Below, in pieces: positions 46,534 to 55,838 of a stretch of 64,000 nucleotides of DNA. Source of the DNA: Tissierella creatinophila DSM 6911 (lineage in GTDB: Bacteria > Bacillota > Clostridia > Tissierellales > Tissierellaceae); NCBI RefSeq assembly GCF_001940565.1, contig NZ_LTDM01000022.1:62001-126000 (forward strand), read 5' to 3'. The position numbers were made by a program, and so were the translations under genes. Each line of letters opens with the position of its first letter. The stretch's first letter is position 1. Under the pieces are notes generated by a model. The model was not told the origin of the DNA and searched no databases. It worked only from the letters and a program-made list of their open reading frames with translations.

Positions 46534-47715
46534 ATGACACTAAAGTATGCAGATAGAATGAGTAGAATGAAGGCATCTGATATTAGAGAGTTACTTAAAT
46601 TAACCCAAGATCCAACTATAATATCATTTGCAGGTGGACTTCCAGCAGAGGAGCTTTTTCCAGTAGAAGAGCTAATGGAGATAAGTCAAAAAGTGTTAGA
46701 AGATCTTGGTGGAAAGGCTTTACAATATAGCACTACAGAGGGACATATACCACTTCGAAAGGCCATTGCAAAGAGAATGAAAAAGCTTGGAATAGATATG
46801 ACAGAGGAAAATATACTTATAACTAATGGATCACAACAAGGACTAGAATTTTCAGGGAAATTATTTATAAATGAAGGCGATGTAGTTCTTTGTGAAAGGC
46901 CAACCTATCTAGGTGCTATAGATGCATTTAAAGCTTATGGACCTGAATTTATAGAGATACAAACAGATGATAATGGTATGATTATGGAAGATTTAGAACG
47001 TGTACTTAAAGAAACTAAAAAAGTTAAATTTATTTACCTTGTTCCAGACTTTCAAAATCCATCAGGGCGAACTTGGAATAGAGAAAGAAGAAAAAGGCTT
47101 GTAGAACTAGCAAATCAATACGATGTAGCTATAATAGAAGACAATCCCTACGGAGAACTACGATTTGAAGGAGAGCTACTACCTGCGGTAGCTCACTATG
47201 ATACTACAGGCAATGTAGTGTTTCTTGGAACTCTTTCAAAAATATTTTGTCCAGGTCTTAGAATAGGATGGATAGCAGCAAAAAAAGAAGTAATAGAAAA
47301 ATATGTCCTGATAAAGCAAAGTTCAGACCTTCAAACAAATACTCTTAGCCAGATGCAGGCTTCTATGTTTTTAGAAGAATATGATATTGAAGCTCATATA
47401 GAAAAGATAAAAAATCTATATAGGACTCGTAGAGATTTAATGATGAAGACAATGAAAGAGGAGTTTCCTGAAGGAGTAAGTTGGACATATCCAGAAGGGG
47501 GTCTCTTTATATGGGTAGTTCTTCCAGAACATATGAATGGAAGAGAACTTGCTATAAAGGCTTTAGAACAAAATGTAGCATATGTTCCAGGAGGAGCATT
47601 TTTTGCTAACGGTGGTCAGGAAAATACATTTAGATTAAACTTTTCTAGTATGGACGAAGCTAGAATAGTAGAAGGTATAAAAAGACTTGGAAAAGTTTTA
47701 AGAGAAGAAATCTAA
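46534..47715 (+). CDS. class I PLP aminotransferase (LysN/2-aminoadipate-type)
   Basis: A 393-residue fold-type I aminotransferase. It starts with the FAGGLPAEELFP segment and has LQYSTTEGHIPLRKAIA, VPDFQNPSGRTW, EDNPYGELRFEG and the PLP-lysine region GTLSKIFCPGLRIGWI. These belong to the LysN/ARO8-like branch, which has broad specificity. It is the last gene of the ilv unit and no ilvE is present, so it may carry out the final transamination of branched-chain keto acids. That role is inferred from position. Confidence 0.85.
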   Translation: MTLKYADRMSRMKASDIRELLKLTQDPTIISFAGGLPAEELFPVEELMEISQKVLEDLGGKALQYSTTEGHIPLRKAIAKRMKKLGIDMTEENILITNGSQQGLEFSGKLFINEGDVVLCERPTYLGAIDAFKAYGPEFIEIQTDDNGMIMEDLERVLKETKKVKFIYLVPDFQNPSGRTWNRERRKRLVELANQYDVAIIEDNPYGELRFEGELLPAVAHYDTTGNVVFLGTLSKIFCPGLRIGWIAAKKEVIEKYVLIKQSSDLQTNTLSQMQASMFLEEYDIEAHIEKIKNLYRTRRDLMMKTMKEEFPEGVSWTYPEGGLFIWVVLPEHMNGRELAIKALEQNVAYVPGGAFFANGGQENTFRLNFSSMDEARIVEGIKRLGKVLREEI

Positions 47716-47720
47716 AATGG

Positions 47721-47770
47721 TTTTAAATAAAAAAAGTTTCTCCCTAAAGAGAAACTTTTTTTATTTAAAA
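47721..47770 (+). terminator. terminator of the ilv unit
   Basis: Perfect 22-base arms at 47721-47742 and 47749-47770, with a GTTTCTC core and A/T flanks. Confidence 0.9.
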
Positions 47771-47808
47771 TATTATTAGGGGGTAAGAATGTAGAAAGGG
47801 GTGAGTTT

Positions 47809-48954
47809 ATGGAAATTAAGACAAATCGGATGAAAAGATTGATGTTTTTGATATTTTTTGCAATACTTATATGGTGGATATTTGATAATATAAAATTTGT
47901 AGGAAAAGGATTTAATTTATTTTTAGGAATAATAGCACCATTTATAGTAGGTCTTGTAATAGCATTTATATTAAATAAGCCTATGAGTTTTATTGAAGAG
48001 AAGTTATTCTATAAAGGCAAGGTATTTGGAGGGTTAAAGGAGAAATATAAAAGACCTATTAGCTTTTTACTTACATTGATTCTTTTTATTGTTACAATTG
48101 CTGTAGTTTTAGCTCTAGTAATACCAAACCTTATAGGTGCAGGTGAAGAACTAGCAGATAAACTTCCTAGGTACTGGAAAAATATGCAAGAATATATAGA
48201 AAAGAGTTCTATAAAATATTCTAAGATAAACGATTTAATTCAAGATATTGACTTTGATGAGATAAATAAAAACATTTACTCTTTTGTAAAAGGAGGGCTA
48301 TTGAACTGGCTTGGTTCTACATTTTCAGTTTTTTCTTCTGTAGTAGGTGTAATGGTTTCATCAGCACTTGGATTTGTATTTGCAGTTTATTTTTTACTTC
48401 AAAAAGAGACTCTTATCCAGGGGCTTAAAAAACTTATATACGCCATATTTCCTTTAAAGGTAGCTAGAAAAATCTGTTATATAGGAACAGTAACTAGAAA
48501 CTCTTTTTCACAGTTTTTGACAGGTCAAACATTAGACGCTCTTATACTTGGAGGACTATTTTTTGTAGCTATGATGATATTTAGATTTCCATATGCTTTG
48601 ATGGTTAGTATAATAATAGCTATAAGTGCATTTATACCTATAGTGGGTTCTTTTGTGGGACTTTTTATAGGTGCGTTTTTAATTTTTGTAGAAAGTCCAA
48701 AGATGGCAGGATTTTTTATAATCTTATTTTTTACTCTTCAACAAATCGAAGGAAATCTTATATACCCTAAGATAGTAGGAAAGGCATCAGGGCTTTCATC
48801 AGTATGGATCTTAGCTGCTGTAACTCTTGGAGGAAGTCTTATGGGCATAGTTGGAATAATCCTTTTCGTACCACTTTTTTCTGTAATCCAAAAGTTGTTA
48901 AGTGAGTATGTAGATGAAAAATTAAAAGAAAAAGAGATAGAGATAATAGATTAA
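47809..48954 (+). CDS. AI-2E family (PerM/YdgG-like) membrane protein
   Basis: A 381-residue membrane protein with about seven or eight hydrophobic segments, a soluble segment at about 105-165, and the conserved AFIPIVGSFVGLFIGAFLIF and QQIEGNLIYPKIVGKASGLSS stretches of the family. Members export AI-2 in some bacteria or act as ion/H+ exchangers in others; the substrate here is unknown. A single gene flanked by a terminator and a perfect palindrome. Confidence 0.88.
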   Translation: MEIKTNRMKRLMFLIFFAILIWWIFDNIKFVGKGFNLFLGIIAPFIVGLVIAFILNKPMSFIEEKLFYKGKVFGGLKEKYKRPISFLLTLILFIVTIAVVLALVIPNLIGAGEELADKLPRYWKNMQEYIEKSSIKYSKINDLIQDIDFDEINKNIYSFVKGGLLNWLGSTFSVFSSVVGVMVSSALGFVFAVYFLLQKETLIQGLKKLIYAIFPLKVARKICYIGTVTRNSFSQFLTGQTLDALILGGLFFVAMMIFRFPYALMVSIIIAISAFIPIVGSFVGLFIGAFLIFVESPKMAGFFIILFFTLQQIEGNLIYPKIVGKASGLSSVWILAAVTLGGSLMGIVGIILFVPLFSVIQKLLSEYVDEKLKEKEIEIID

Positions 48955-48976
48955 AATATTTTTAAAGATAAATATA

Positions 48977-49014
48977 TTATATAGGATTTTATCTTAAGAT
49001 AAAATCCTATATAA
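48977..49014. terminator. perfect 38-bp palindrome, probable bidirectional terminator
   Basis: 19-base arms at 48977-48995 and 48996-49014 with no spacer. A/T-rich flanks. It sits between two plus-strand units and probably ends the AI-2E-family gene. Confidence 0.65.
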
Positions 49015-49072
49015 AAATAAATGACTAAATAGTTGATTCCCAAAGATAACCTTGTTTAAAGGATTATTTATA

Positions 49073-49101
49073 TTGACTCAAGTCTGAAAGTTTAGTATAA
49101 T
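49073..49101 (+). promoter_or_regulatory. promoter of the oligopeptide operon
   Basis: TTGACT (49073-49078), 17 bases, TATAAT (49096-49101). The leader before the gene (~75 bases) is AT-rich with no clear structure. Confidence 0.7.
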
Positions 49102-49182
49102 GAAACAAATATTAAGATAAATAAAATTTATTAATTTTAATATTTATTTACTTAATTATATATCAAAATAGGAGGGGCATTT

Positions 49183-50775
49183 ATGAAAAAAAAGTTAATT
49201 ATACTTGGATTAATCATCGTTTTAGCTTTAAATCTTGCAGCTTGTGGCGGCACAGATACCGGTAAGACACCAGATGGTGGAGATAAGGGTGCAGGTCAAA
49301 AGTCTAATACAGATATTGTTATATCTACAGCGGTAGACTTTATAACAATGGATCCAGCAGATACAAATGATACTCTATCAGGTTCAGTTCAAAGGACAAT
49401 GATGGAAGGATTATTTGGTTTTGATAAAGAAATGAAGGTAGTTCCTCTATTAGCAGAGAGCTATGAGGCTAATGATGAGGCAACAGAATTCACTCTTAAG
49501 TTAAAAGAGGGAGTTAAGTTCTCAGATGGAGAAGAATGGAACGCAGATGCAGCTAAAGTAAACTTTGATAGATTAGCTGATCAAGAGCAAGGTTTAAAGA
49601 GAAATACTTTATTTAAAGTAGTTAAGTCTACTGAAAAACTTGGAGACTATGAAATTAAAATAACATTAAGTGAGCCTTTTGGTGCGTTTGTAAATACATT
49701 AGCTCATCCAGCAGCTTTAATGATTAGTCCTAAAGCATTAGAAAAACATGGTAAAGAAGTTTCTCAAAATCCAGTTGGTACAGGACAATATACTTTTAAA
49801 GAATGGAAACCAGGAGAGAGCTTAACAATAGAAGCAAATAAAGACTATTGGGGTGGAGCTCCAGAGTTTACATCTATAACATTTAAGCCAGTTACTGAAA
49901 ATGGAACGAGAATATCAATGCTTAAATCTGGAGATGCAGATTTTATATTCCCAGTGCCAACAGAGCAGATAGAGGCATTAAAATCTGAGAAAGATATAGA
50001 AGTAGCTACTCTTCCATCAATAATAGTTAGATATATCACTCTAAACACTGCAAAACCACCTTTTGACAATATAAAGGTAAGGCAAGCACTAAACTATGCT
50101 ATAGATAAAGATGCTTTTGGTAAAGTAGTTTATGATGGATTTACTGCTCCTATGGATTCACTTATAGCTGGTAATGTTCAATATCATAGTGCTCAAAAGC
50201 CATATGACTATGACATTAAAAAGGCAAAAGAGCTTTTAAAAGAAGCAGGTTATGAAAATGGATTTGAAACTACAATTTGGAGTAGTAATACAACTACTAA
50301 TATAAAAGCTACTCAGTTTATACAACAACAATTAGCTGAAATTGGAGTTAAGCTTAAAGTTGAAAACATGGAAATTGGAACTTTGGATGAAAAAGTAACT
50401 GGATATGCAGAAGGTACTCCAGGTAAAGATGCTGGAGTAGAGATGTATATGATAGGATGGTCACCTTCAACAGGAGATGCAGACTGGGGTCTAAGACCAC
50501 TTGCTGCGAGTGAATCATTCCCACCAGTATCATATAATGTAGCTTATTATAGCAACCCGGAATTTGACAAAGCGATATACGAAGCACTTCAAACTGCTGA
50601 TAGCGACAAGAGAAACGAAGCATATGAAAGAGCACAAAAAATCGTATGGGAAGATGCACCTATGATATATTTAACTGTAGATGAAACATCATTTGCAGCA
50701 AGAAACAATATCAGTGGAATATATATACTTCCTGATGGATCTTTAAGTGTAAAAGATGGAAAAGTTAATAAATAA
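49183..50775 (+). CDS. peptide ABC transporter substrate-binding lipoprotein (SBP family 5)
   Basis: A 530-residue lipoprotein; lipobox NLAAC with Cys21, then a Gly/Asp/Lys linker. The mature part has MMEGLFGFDKEMKVVPLLAES and KVRQALNYAIDKDAF, signatures of DppA/OppA-type peptide binders. It is first in an operon with two permeases, two ATPases and two peptidases, which supports peptide uptake. A partial terminator directly follows and may raise its dosage over the downstream genes. Confidence 0.94.
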   Translation: MKKKLIILGLIIVLALNLAACGGTDTGKTPDGGDKGAGQKSNTDIVISTAVDFITMDPADTNDTLSGSVQRTMMEGLFGFDKEMKVVPLLAESYEANDEATEFTLKLKEGVKFSDGEEWNADAAKVNFDRLADQEQGLKRNTLFKVVKSTEKLGDYEIKITLSEPFGAFVNTLAHPAALMISPKALEKHGKEVSQNPVGTGQYTFKEWKPGESLTIEANKDYWGGAPEFTSITFKPVTENGTRISMLKSGDADFIFPVPTEQIEALKSEKDIEVATLPSIIVRYITLNTAKPPFDNIKVRQALNYAIDKDAFGKVVYDGFTAPMDSLIAGNVQYHSAQKPYDYDIKKAKELLKEAGYENGFETTIWSSNTTTNIKATQFIQQQLAEIGVKLKVENMEIGTLDEKVTGYAEGTPGKDAGVEMYMIGWSPSTGDADWGLRPLAASESFPPVSYNVAYYSNPEFDKAIYEALQTADSDKRNEAYERAQKIVWEDAPMIYLTVDETSFAARNNISGIYILPDGSLSVKDGKVNK

Positions 50776-50799
50776 TAAAACTAAATAGTAAATATTGAT

Positions 50800-50840
50800 A
50801 AAACATGGGTATAACCAAAATTATATCCATGTTTTATTAA
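50800..50840 (+). terminator. intra-operon hairpin after the binding-protein gene
   Basis: Arms at 50800-50814 and 50821-50835 (15 bases, one G-U pair), then ATTAA rather than a T run, so probably leaky. Confidence 0.6.
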
Positions 50841-50872
50841 ATTAAATAAGAATTAAAAAAGGAGAATTAGGT

Positions 50873-51793
50873 ATGTTTAGATATTTTTTAAAGAGAACCT
50901 TAGCTGTGATACCAACAATCCTGATTGTATCTGTATTTGTATTTATGTTTGTAAGATTCATTCCAGGAGATCCGGCTAGACGTGTAGCTGGGCCTGATGC
51001 TACATTAGAAGATGTAGAAAACATAAGAGAAACTTTGGGATTAAATAAATCAATACCAGAGCAATATAAAGATTATATGTTAGGACTAATGAAGGGAGAT
51101 ATGGGAACTTCCTTAAAAACTCAAAGACCAGTTACATATGAAATAGGACAAAGGTATATGAATACTGTAAGATTAACTGTGGTAAGTCTTTTATGGTCTG
51201 TTATAGCTGGAGTTTTAATTGGGGTATTTTCAGGAAAGAATAGATCGAAATGGCAAGATTATACAGGGATGACTTTGGCAGTATCTGGTATATCTGTACC
51301 ATCGTTTTGGCTAGGGCTTATGCTAATAAGTGTATTTGCGGTAAATTTAAAATGGTTTCCAACAGTTGGCTCTGAAGGACTTAAATCTTTAGTACTTCCT
51401 TCTATAACACTTGGAGCAAGTGTTGCAGCTATCATTGCTAGATTTACTAGATCTTCTATAATTGAAATATTAAAAGAAGATTATATAAGAACTGCAAGGG
51501 CAAAGGGGCTTAGAGAAAACAAAGTAGTTTGGAAACATGTATTTAGAAATTCTATGATAGCAGTTGTTACAGTTGTTGGTCTTCAGTTTGGTTTCTTATT
51601 AGGCGGTTCTGTAGTTACTGAATCTGTATTTGCATTTCCAGGTCTTGGAAGTCTTCTAATAGACTCTGTAAATTTTAGAGACTATCCTATGATACAATCT
51701 CTAATCTTAATCTTTTCACTTCATTTTGTTGTAATAAACCTAGTTATAGATTTATTATATGCAGGATTAAATCCAGAAATACAAATGCAATAG
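50873..51793 (+). CDS. peptide ABC transporter permease (DppB/OppB family)
   Basis: A 306-residue permease with six predicted helices. It begins MFRYFLKRTLAVIPTILIVSVFVF, as in DppB, and includes RFIPGDPARR and the coupling loop IRTARAKGLRENKVVWKHVFRNSMI. It pairs with the DppC-like permease downstream to form the channel. Confidence 0.95.
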   Translation: MFRYFLKRTLAVIPTILIVSVFVFMFVRFIPGDPARRVAGPDATLEDVENIRETLGLNKSIPEQYKDYMLGLMKGDMGTSLKTQRPVTYEIGQRYMNTVRLTVVSLLWSVIAGVLIGVFSGKNRSKWQDYTGMTLAVSGISVPSFWLGLMLISVFAVNLKWFPTVGSEGLKSLVLPSITLGASVAAIIARFTRSSIIEILKEDYIRTARAKGLRENKVVWKHVFRNSMIAVVTVVGLQFGFLLGGSVVTESVFAFPGLGSLLIDSVNFRDYPMIQSLILIFSLHFVVINLVIDLLYAGLNPEIQMQ

Positions 51794-51807
51794 AAAGGGG
51801 GCATATC

Positions 51808-52710
51808 ATGAACAATGAGAATTTATTAAATGAAAAGCATGAAAAAGACTTAAACTATAAAAGAGATATGAGAAGTCCATTTTCAGAATTTGTAGGTAAG
51901 TTTAAGAAACAAAAAACAGCTATAGCTGCAAGTGTTTTTATCTTAACACTTATTATATTATCTTTAATAGGAAATAAAGTAGTTCCATATGATTATAGCG
52001 AATACGACTATGCAAATGTATTACAAGGTCCATCAGGTGATCATTTTTTTGGTACAGATGAATTTGGTAGAGATATTTTTAGTAGAATAATAATTGGGAC
52101 AAAGATATCCCTCTTTGTGGGACTTTTATCAGTTACAATAGGAGCAGTAGCAGGTACAGCACTTGGTCTTATAAGCGGATATTATGGAGGGTTTTTAGAT
52201 AGTATAATAATGAGAATATCGGATGTATTATTTGCATTTCCTGGCGTTATCTTAGCCATAGGAATTATAGCAATATTAGGTCCTGGTATAGGAAATGTAA
52301 TAATAGCAGTTGCCATATTTAGTACTCCTTCTTTTGCAAGAATTGTACGGAGTACTACTTTAGAGTTAAAAGAAAGTGTATTTGTAAAGGCTGCAAAGAA
52401 CTTAGGGGCAAGTGATGCTAGAATACTCTTTAAGCACATTTTACCGGGAGCTATGTCTAATATAATAGTTTACTACACTATGACAATAGGTTCTTCTATA
52501 CTTACTGCTTCAAGTTTAAGTTTCTTAGGAATGGGTGCACAGGCACCAAGTCCAGAATGGGGTCTTATGCTTAGTACTGGTAGAGCATATATAGGACTTA
52601 ATTGGCATATGACATTTTTCCCAGGGCTAGCTATATTTCTAACAGTTTTATCATTTAATCTTTTAGGCGATGGTCTTAGAGATGCACTAGATCCTAAATT
52701 AACTGAGTAA
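51808..52710 (+). CDS. peptide ABC transporter permease (DppC/OppC family)
   Basis: A 300-residue permease with a cytoplasmic N-terminus (~35 residues) and about six helices. Recognised by HFFGTDEFGRDIFSRIIIGTKISL and the coupling segment FVKAAKNLGASDARILFKHILPGAMS. 14 bases after the DppB-like gene with AAAGGGGG. Confidence 0.95.
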   Translation: MNNENLLNEKHEKDLNYKRDMRSPFSEFVGKFKKQKTAIAASVFILTLIILSLIGNKVVPYDYSEYDYANVLQGPSGDHFFGTDEFGRDIFSRIIIGTKISLFVGLLSVTIGAVAGTALGLISGYYGGFLDSIIMRISDVLFAFPGVILAIGIIAILGPGIGNVIIAVAIFSTPSFARIVRSTTLELKESVFVKAAKNLGASDARILFKHILPGAMSNIIVYYTMTIGSSILTASSLSFLGMGAQAPSPEWGLMLSTGRAYIGLNWHMTFFPGLAIFLTVLSFNLLGDGLRDALDPKLTE

Positions 52711-52727
52711 GAGAGGAAGAGGTATAA

Positions 52728-53729
52728 ATGAAAAAAGTGGAAAACAAAAATATATTAGAAATAAAAGATTTACATACCTACTTCTATACAGATAATGGAA
52801 TTGTAAAAGCGGTAGATGGTGTAGATATAAATTTAAAAGAAGGTTCAACACTTGGAATCGTAGGAGAGTCAGGAAGTGGAAAAAGTGTAACTGCACTCTC
52901 TGTAATGAATCTACTAGAAGGTACTAAAGGTAAGATAGTAAAAGGTGAAATCCTATTAGATGGAAAAGATATAGTAAATATAAGTAAAGAAGAAAAAAGA
53001 AAACTTAAAGGAAGTCAAATAGGTATGATTTTCCAAGAGCCTATGACTTCTTTAAACCCTGTATTAAAAATAGGCGATCAAATAATGGAAGGCCTTCTCC
53101 AGCATTCTGATATGAGTAAACAAGAGGCTAAAGAAAAGACTATAAAGATTCTTGAACAAATAAGTATCCCTAGAGCAGATAAGATAATAAATGAATACCC
53201 TTTTCAGCTCTCAGGAGGGATGAGACAAAGAATAATGATAGCCATGGCTCTAGTATGTAATCCAAAGATACTTATAGCGGATGAACCTACAACTGCTCTT
53301 GATGTTACTATTCAAGCTCAGATACTAGAACTTATATTGGAGCTAAAAAAAATAATAGGAATGTCTATAATGTTTATCACCCACGATTTAGGAGTAGTGG
53401 CAGAGGTTTGTGATGAAGTTGTTGTAATGTACTGTGGAAGGGTAGTGGAAAGCGGAGATGTATTTACTATATTTGAAGATCCACAACATCCATATACTAA
53501 GGGGCTTTTAGAATCAATACCTAAACTTGGTGTTGAAGTGGAAAGACTAGACTCTATCCCTGGAAATGTTCCAAACCCTAAATTTATGCCAAAGGGTTGT
53601 AAGTTTGAACCAAGGTGTAAGTATTCAATGGATATTTGTAAAGAAGAAGAACCACCATTTTTTACATTTGATAATGAACACAAAAGCAGATGTTGGCTAT
53701 GCAAGAAAGAATATGGAGGTGAGCTATAG
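52728..53729 (+). CDS. peptide ABC transporter ATPase (DppD/OppD family)
   Basis: A 333-residue ATPase with Walker A GESGSGKS, Q-loop FQEPMTSLNP, signature LSGGMRQR, Walker B ILIADEPTTALDVT and the C-terminal oligopeptide-transporter extension with four cysteines (CKFEPRCKYSMDIC...C), a probable Fe-S site. Ends one base into the next gene. Confidence 0.95.
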   Translation: MKKVENKNILEIKDLHTYFYTDNGIVKAVDGVDINLKEGSTLGIVGESGSGKSVTALSVMNLLEGTKGKIVKGEILLDGKDIVNISKEEKRKLKGSQIGMIFQEPMTSLNPVLKIGDQIMEGLLQHSDMSKQEAKEKTIKILEQISIPRADKIINEYPFQLSGGMRQRIMIAMALVCNPKILIADEPTTALDVTIQAQILELILELKKIIGMSIMFITHDLGVVAEVCDEVVVMYCGRVVESGDVFTIFEDPQHPYTKGLLESIPKLGVEVERLDSIPGNVPNPKFMPKGCKFEPRCKYSMDICKEEEPPFFTFDNEHKSRCWLCKKEYGGEL

Positions 53730-54709
53730 TGAAAAAGATTTTATTACATGTTGAAGGTTTAAAAAAATACTATCCAGTAAGAAAAGGAATTTTAGGAAGT
53801 AAAAAAGAATATGTAAAAGCAGTAGATGGGGTAGATTTTGATGTATATGAAGGTGAAGTAATAGGTATAGTAGGGGAATCTGGATGTGGTAAGTCTACAA
53901 CTGGTATGCTCATATCTAATTTAATCAATAAAACTAGTGGTAAAATAATCTTTGATGGAAAAGATATATCTAACTATGATAATGCACAGATGCGTTCAGT
54001 TAGAAAGGATATACAGATGATCTTTCAAGATCCTTATGCTTCACTAAATCCTAGAATGTCAGTAAGAGAGATAATAGCTGAGCCTTTAAAGATACACAAG
54101 CTGACAAGTGGAAAAGAAGAAACTGATAAAAGAGTTGTAGAACTTCTAAAGCAGGTAGGTCTAGACTCCTATCACGCTCCAAGATATCCTCATGAGTTTT
54201 CAGGCGGTCAAAGACAGAGGATTGGTATAGCAAGAGCACTAGCAGTAGAGCCAAAGCTTGTTATAGCAGATGAACCTGTATCAGCGCTTGATGTTTCTAT
54301 ACAATCACAAGTATTAAACCTTATGAAAGACTTAAAAGAAAAATTCAATCTAACATATATATTTATTGCACACGACCTGTCAGTTGTAGAACATATCAGT
54401 GACAGAATAGGTGTTATGTATTTAGGTAATTTTGCAGAAGTAGCAGATAAAAAGGAACTATATAAAAATCCTCTACACCCTTATACTCAAGCACTCCTTT
54501 CAGCTGTTCCAGTTCCAGATCCAAGAGCAAAAAAGGATAGGATTATTTTAGAGGGAAGTATACCATCTGCACTAAACCCTCCTTCAGGATGTAAGTTTCA
54601 TACTAGATGTAATAGGGCTATGGAAAGATGTAAAGTAGAGGTTCCTAAAAAGACAGTAATAAATGAAAAGCATTATGTGTATTGCCATCTATATGATGAA
54701 AAAGAATAG
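53729..54709 (+). CDS. peptide ABC transporter ATPase (DppF/OppF family)
   Basis: A 326-residue ATPase starting at GTG, which overlaps the previous stop by one base. Walker A GESGCGKST, FQDPYASLNPRM, FSGGQRQRIGIARAL, Walker B VIADEPVSALDVS, and a C-terminal cysteine extension (CKFHTRCNRAMERC). Forms a heterodimer with the DppD-like subunit. Confidence 0.95.
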   Translation: MKKILLHVEGLKKYYPVRKGILGSKKEYVKAVDGVDFDVYEGEVIGIVGESGCGKSTTGMLISNLINKTSGKIIFDGKDISNYDNAQMRSVRKDIQMIFQDPYASLNPRMSVREIIAEPLKIHKLTSGKEETDKRVVELLKQVGLDSYHAPRYPHEFSGGQRQRIGIARALAVEPKLVIADEPVSALDVSIQSQVLNLMKDLKEKFNLTYIFIAHDLSVVEHISDRIGVMYLGNFAEVADKKELYKNPLHPYTQALLSAVPVPDPRAKKDRIILEGSIPSALNPPSGCKFHTRCNRAMERCKVEVPKKTVINEKHYVYCHLYDEKE

Positions 54710-54730
54710 TTTTTTTAACAGGAGGAAGTT

Positions 54731-55810
54731 ATGGGAAATATAGAATTGATAAGAGACTTAACAAATGCATTTGGTCCATCCGGTTTTGAAGAAGATGTTG
54801 TAGAAGTAATAAAAAAATATGTTAAAGATTCAGATGTAGAAAGTGATTCTATGAATAATGTTTTTTCTAAACTAAATAAAAACACTGGTAAAAGAAAGAC
54901 TATATTATTAGATGCTCATAGCGATGAAGTAGGCTTTATGGTGCAAAGTATTTTAAAAAATGGGCTAATCTCATTTGTTACTCTAGGTGGTTGGATAAAT
55001 AGCAATATACCAGCTCATTTAGTAAATATAAAAAATGGAAAAGGCGAAATTGTCGAAGGAATAACAGTTTCTAAGCCGCCCCACTTTATGACAGATGAAG
55101 AAAGAGCAAATGATAAGCTTAGCATTGAGTCTATGTATATAGATGTGGGTGCATCAAGCAGAGAAGAAGTAATAGAATACTATGGAATAGATATAGGAGA
55201 TCCAATAGCACCACTTGTAGACTTTAAATATGATGAAAAAACTGGAATTTTAAGAGGAAAAGCTTTTGACAATAGACTTGGATGTATGTGTATTATAGAG
55301 GTGATGAATAGACTTAGTGAAATGGACGATTTAAACATTGATGTTGTTGGCGGATTTGCGGCCCAAGAAGAAGTTGGAATGAGAGGGGCTAAAATTACAA
55401 GTCAAAGAGTAAAACCTGATTTAGCAATTGTATTTGAAGGCTCACCTGCTGATGATATATATTTTGATGAGATTACTGCCCAAGGAAGTTTAAATAAAGG
55501 TGTGCAGATAAGACATATGGATCAAAGTTATATCGGAAGCTCCCAATACATTCAATATGCAAAAGATATAGCTAAAGAAAAAAACATTAAATTTCAATCA
55601 GCAGTAAGAAGAAGAGGAAGCACAAATGCAGGTGCTATTCACCTTTCCAATGAAGGTGTACCAGTTTTAGTCTTGGGTATACCATCTAGATATGTTCACA
55701 CTCATTACAATTATTGTTCTATAAATGATATCGATGATACAATAGAATTGGCAACAAATGTAATAAAGGAATTCAATAGAGAATCTATAGATAAAATTCT
55801 TAAAAAATAA
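54731..55810 (+). CDS. M42-family aminopeptidase (FrvX/PepA-like)
   Basis: A 359-residue metallopeptidase. Metal-site motifs are LLDAHSDEVGFMV near residue 60, FDNRLGCMCIIEVM with the bridging Asp, and AAQEEVGMRGA with the catalytic Glu pair; IPSRYVHTHYN lies near the end. Family members are cytoplasmic dodecameric aminopeptidases that cut short peptides. Directly behind the peptide importer, it probably digests imported peptides. Confidence 0.92.
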   Translation: MGNIELIRDLTNAFGPSGFEEDVVEVIKKYVKDSDVESDSMNNVFSKLNKNTGKRKTILLDAHSDEVGFMVQSILKNGLISFVTLGGWINSNIPAHLVNIKNGKGEIVEGITVSKPPHFMTDEERANDKLSIESMYIDVGASSREEVIEYYGIDIGDPIAPLVDFKYDEKTGILRGKAFDNRLGCMCIIEVMNRLSEMDDLNIDVVGGFAAQEEVGMRGAKITSQRVKPDLAIVFEGSPADDIYFDEITAQGSLNKGVQIRHMDQSYIGSSQYIQYAKDIAKEKNIKFQSAVRRRGSTNAGAIHLSNEGVPVLVLGIPSRYVHTHYNYCSINDIDDTIELATNVIKEFNRESIDKILKK

Positions 55811-55838
55811 TATTTTACTACTATTAAAGAGGTGGAAT

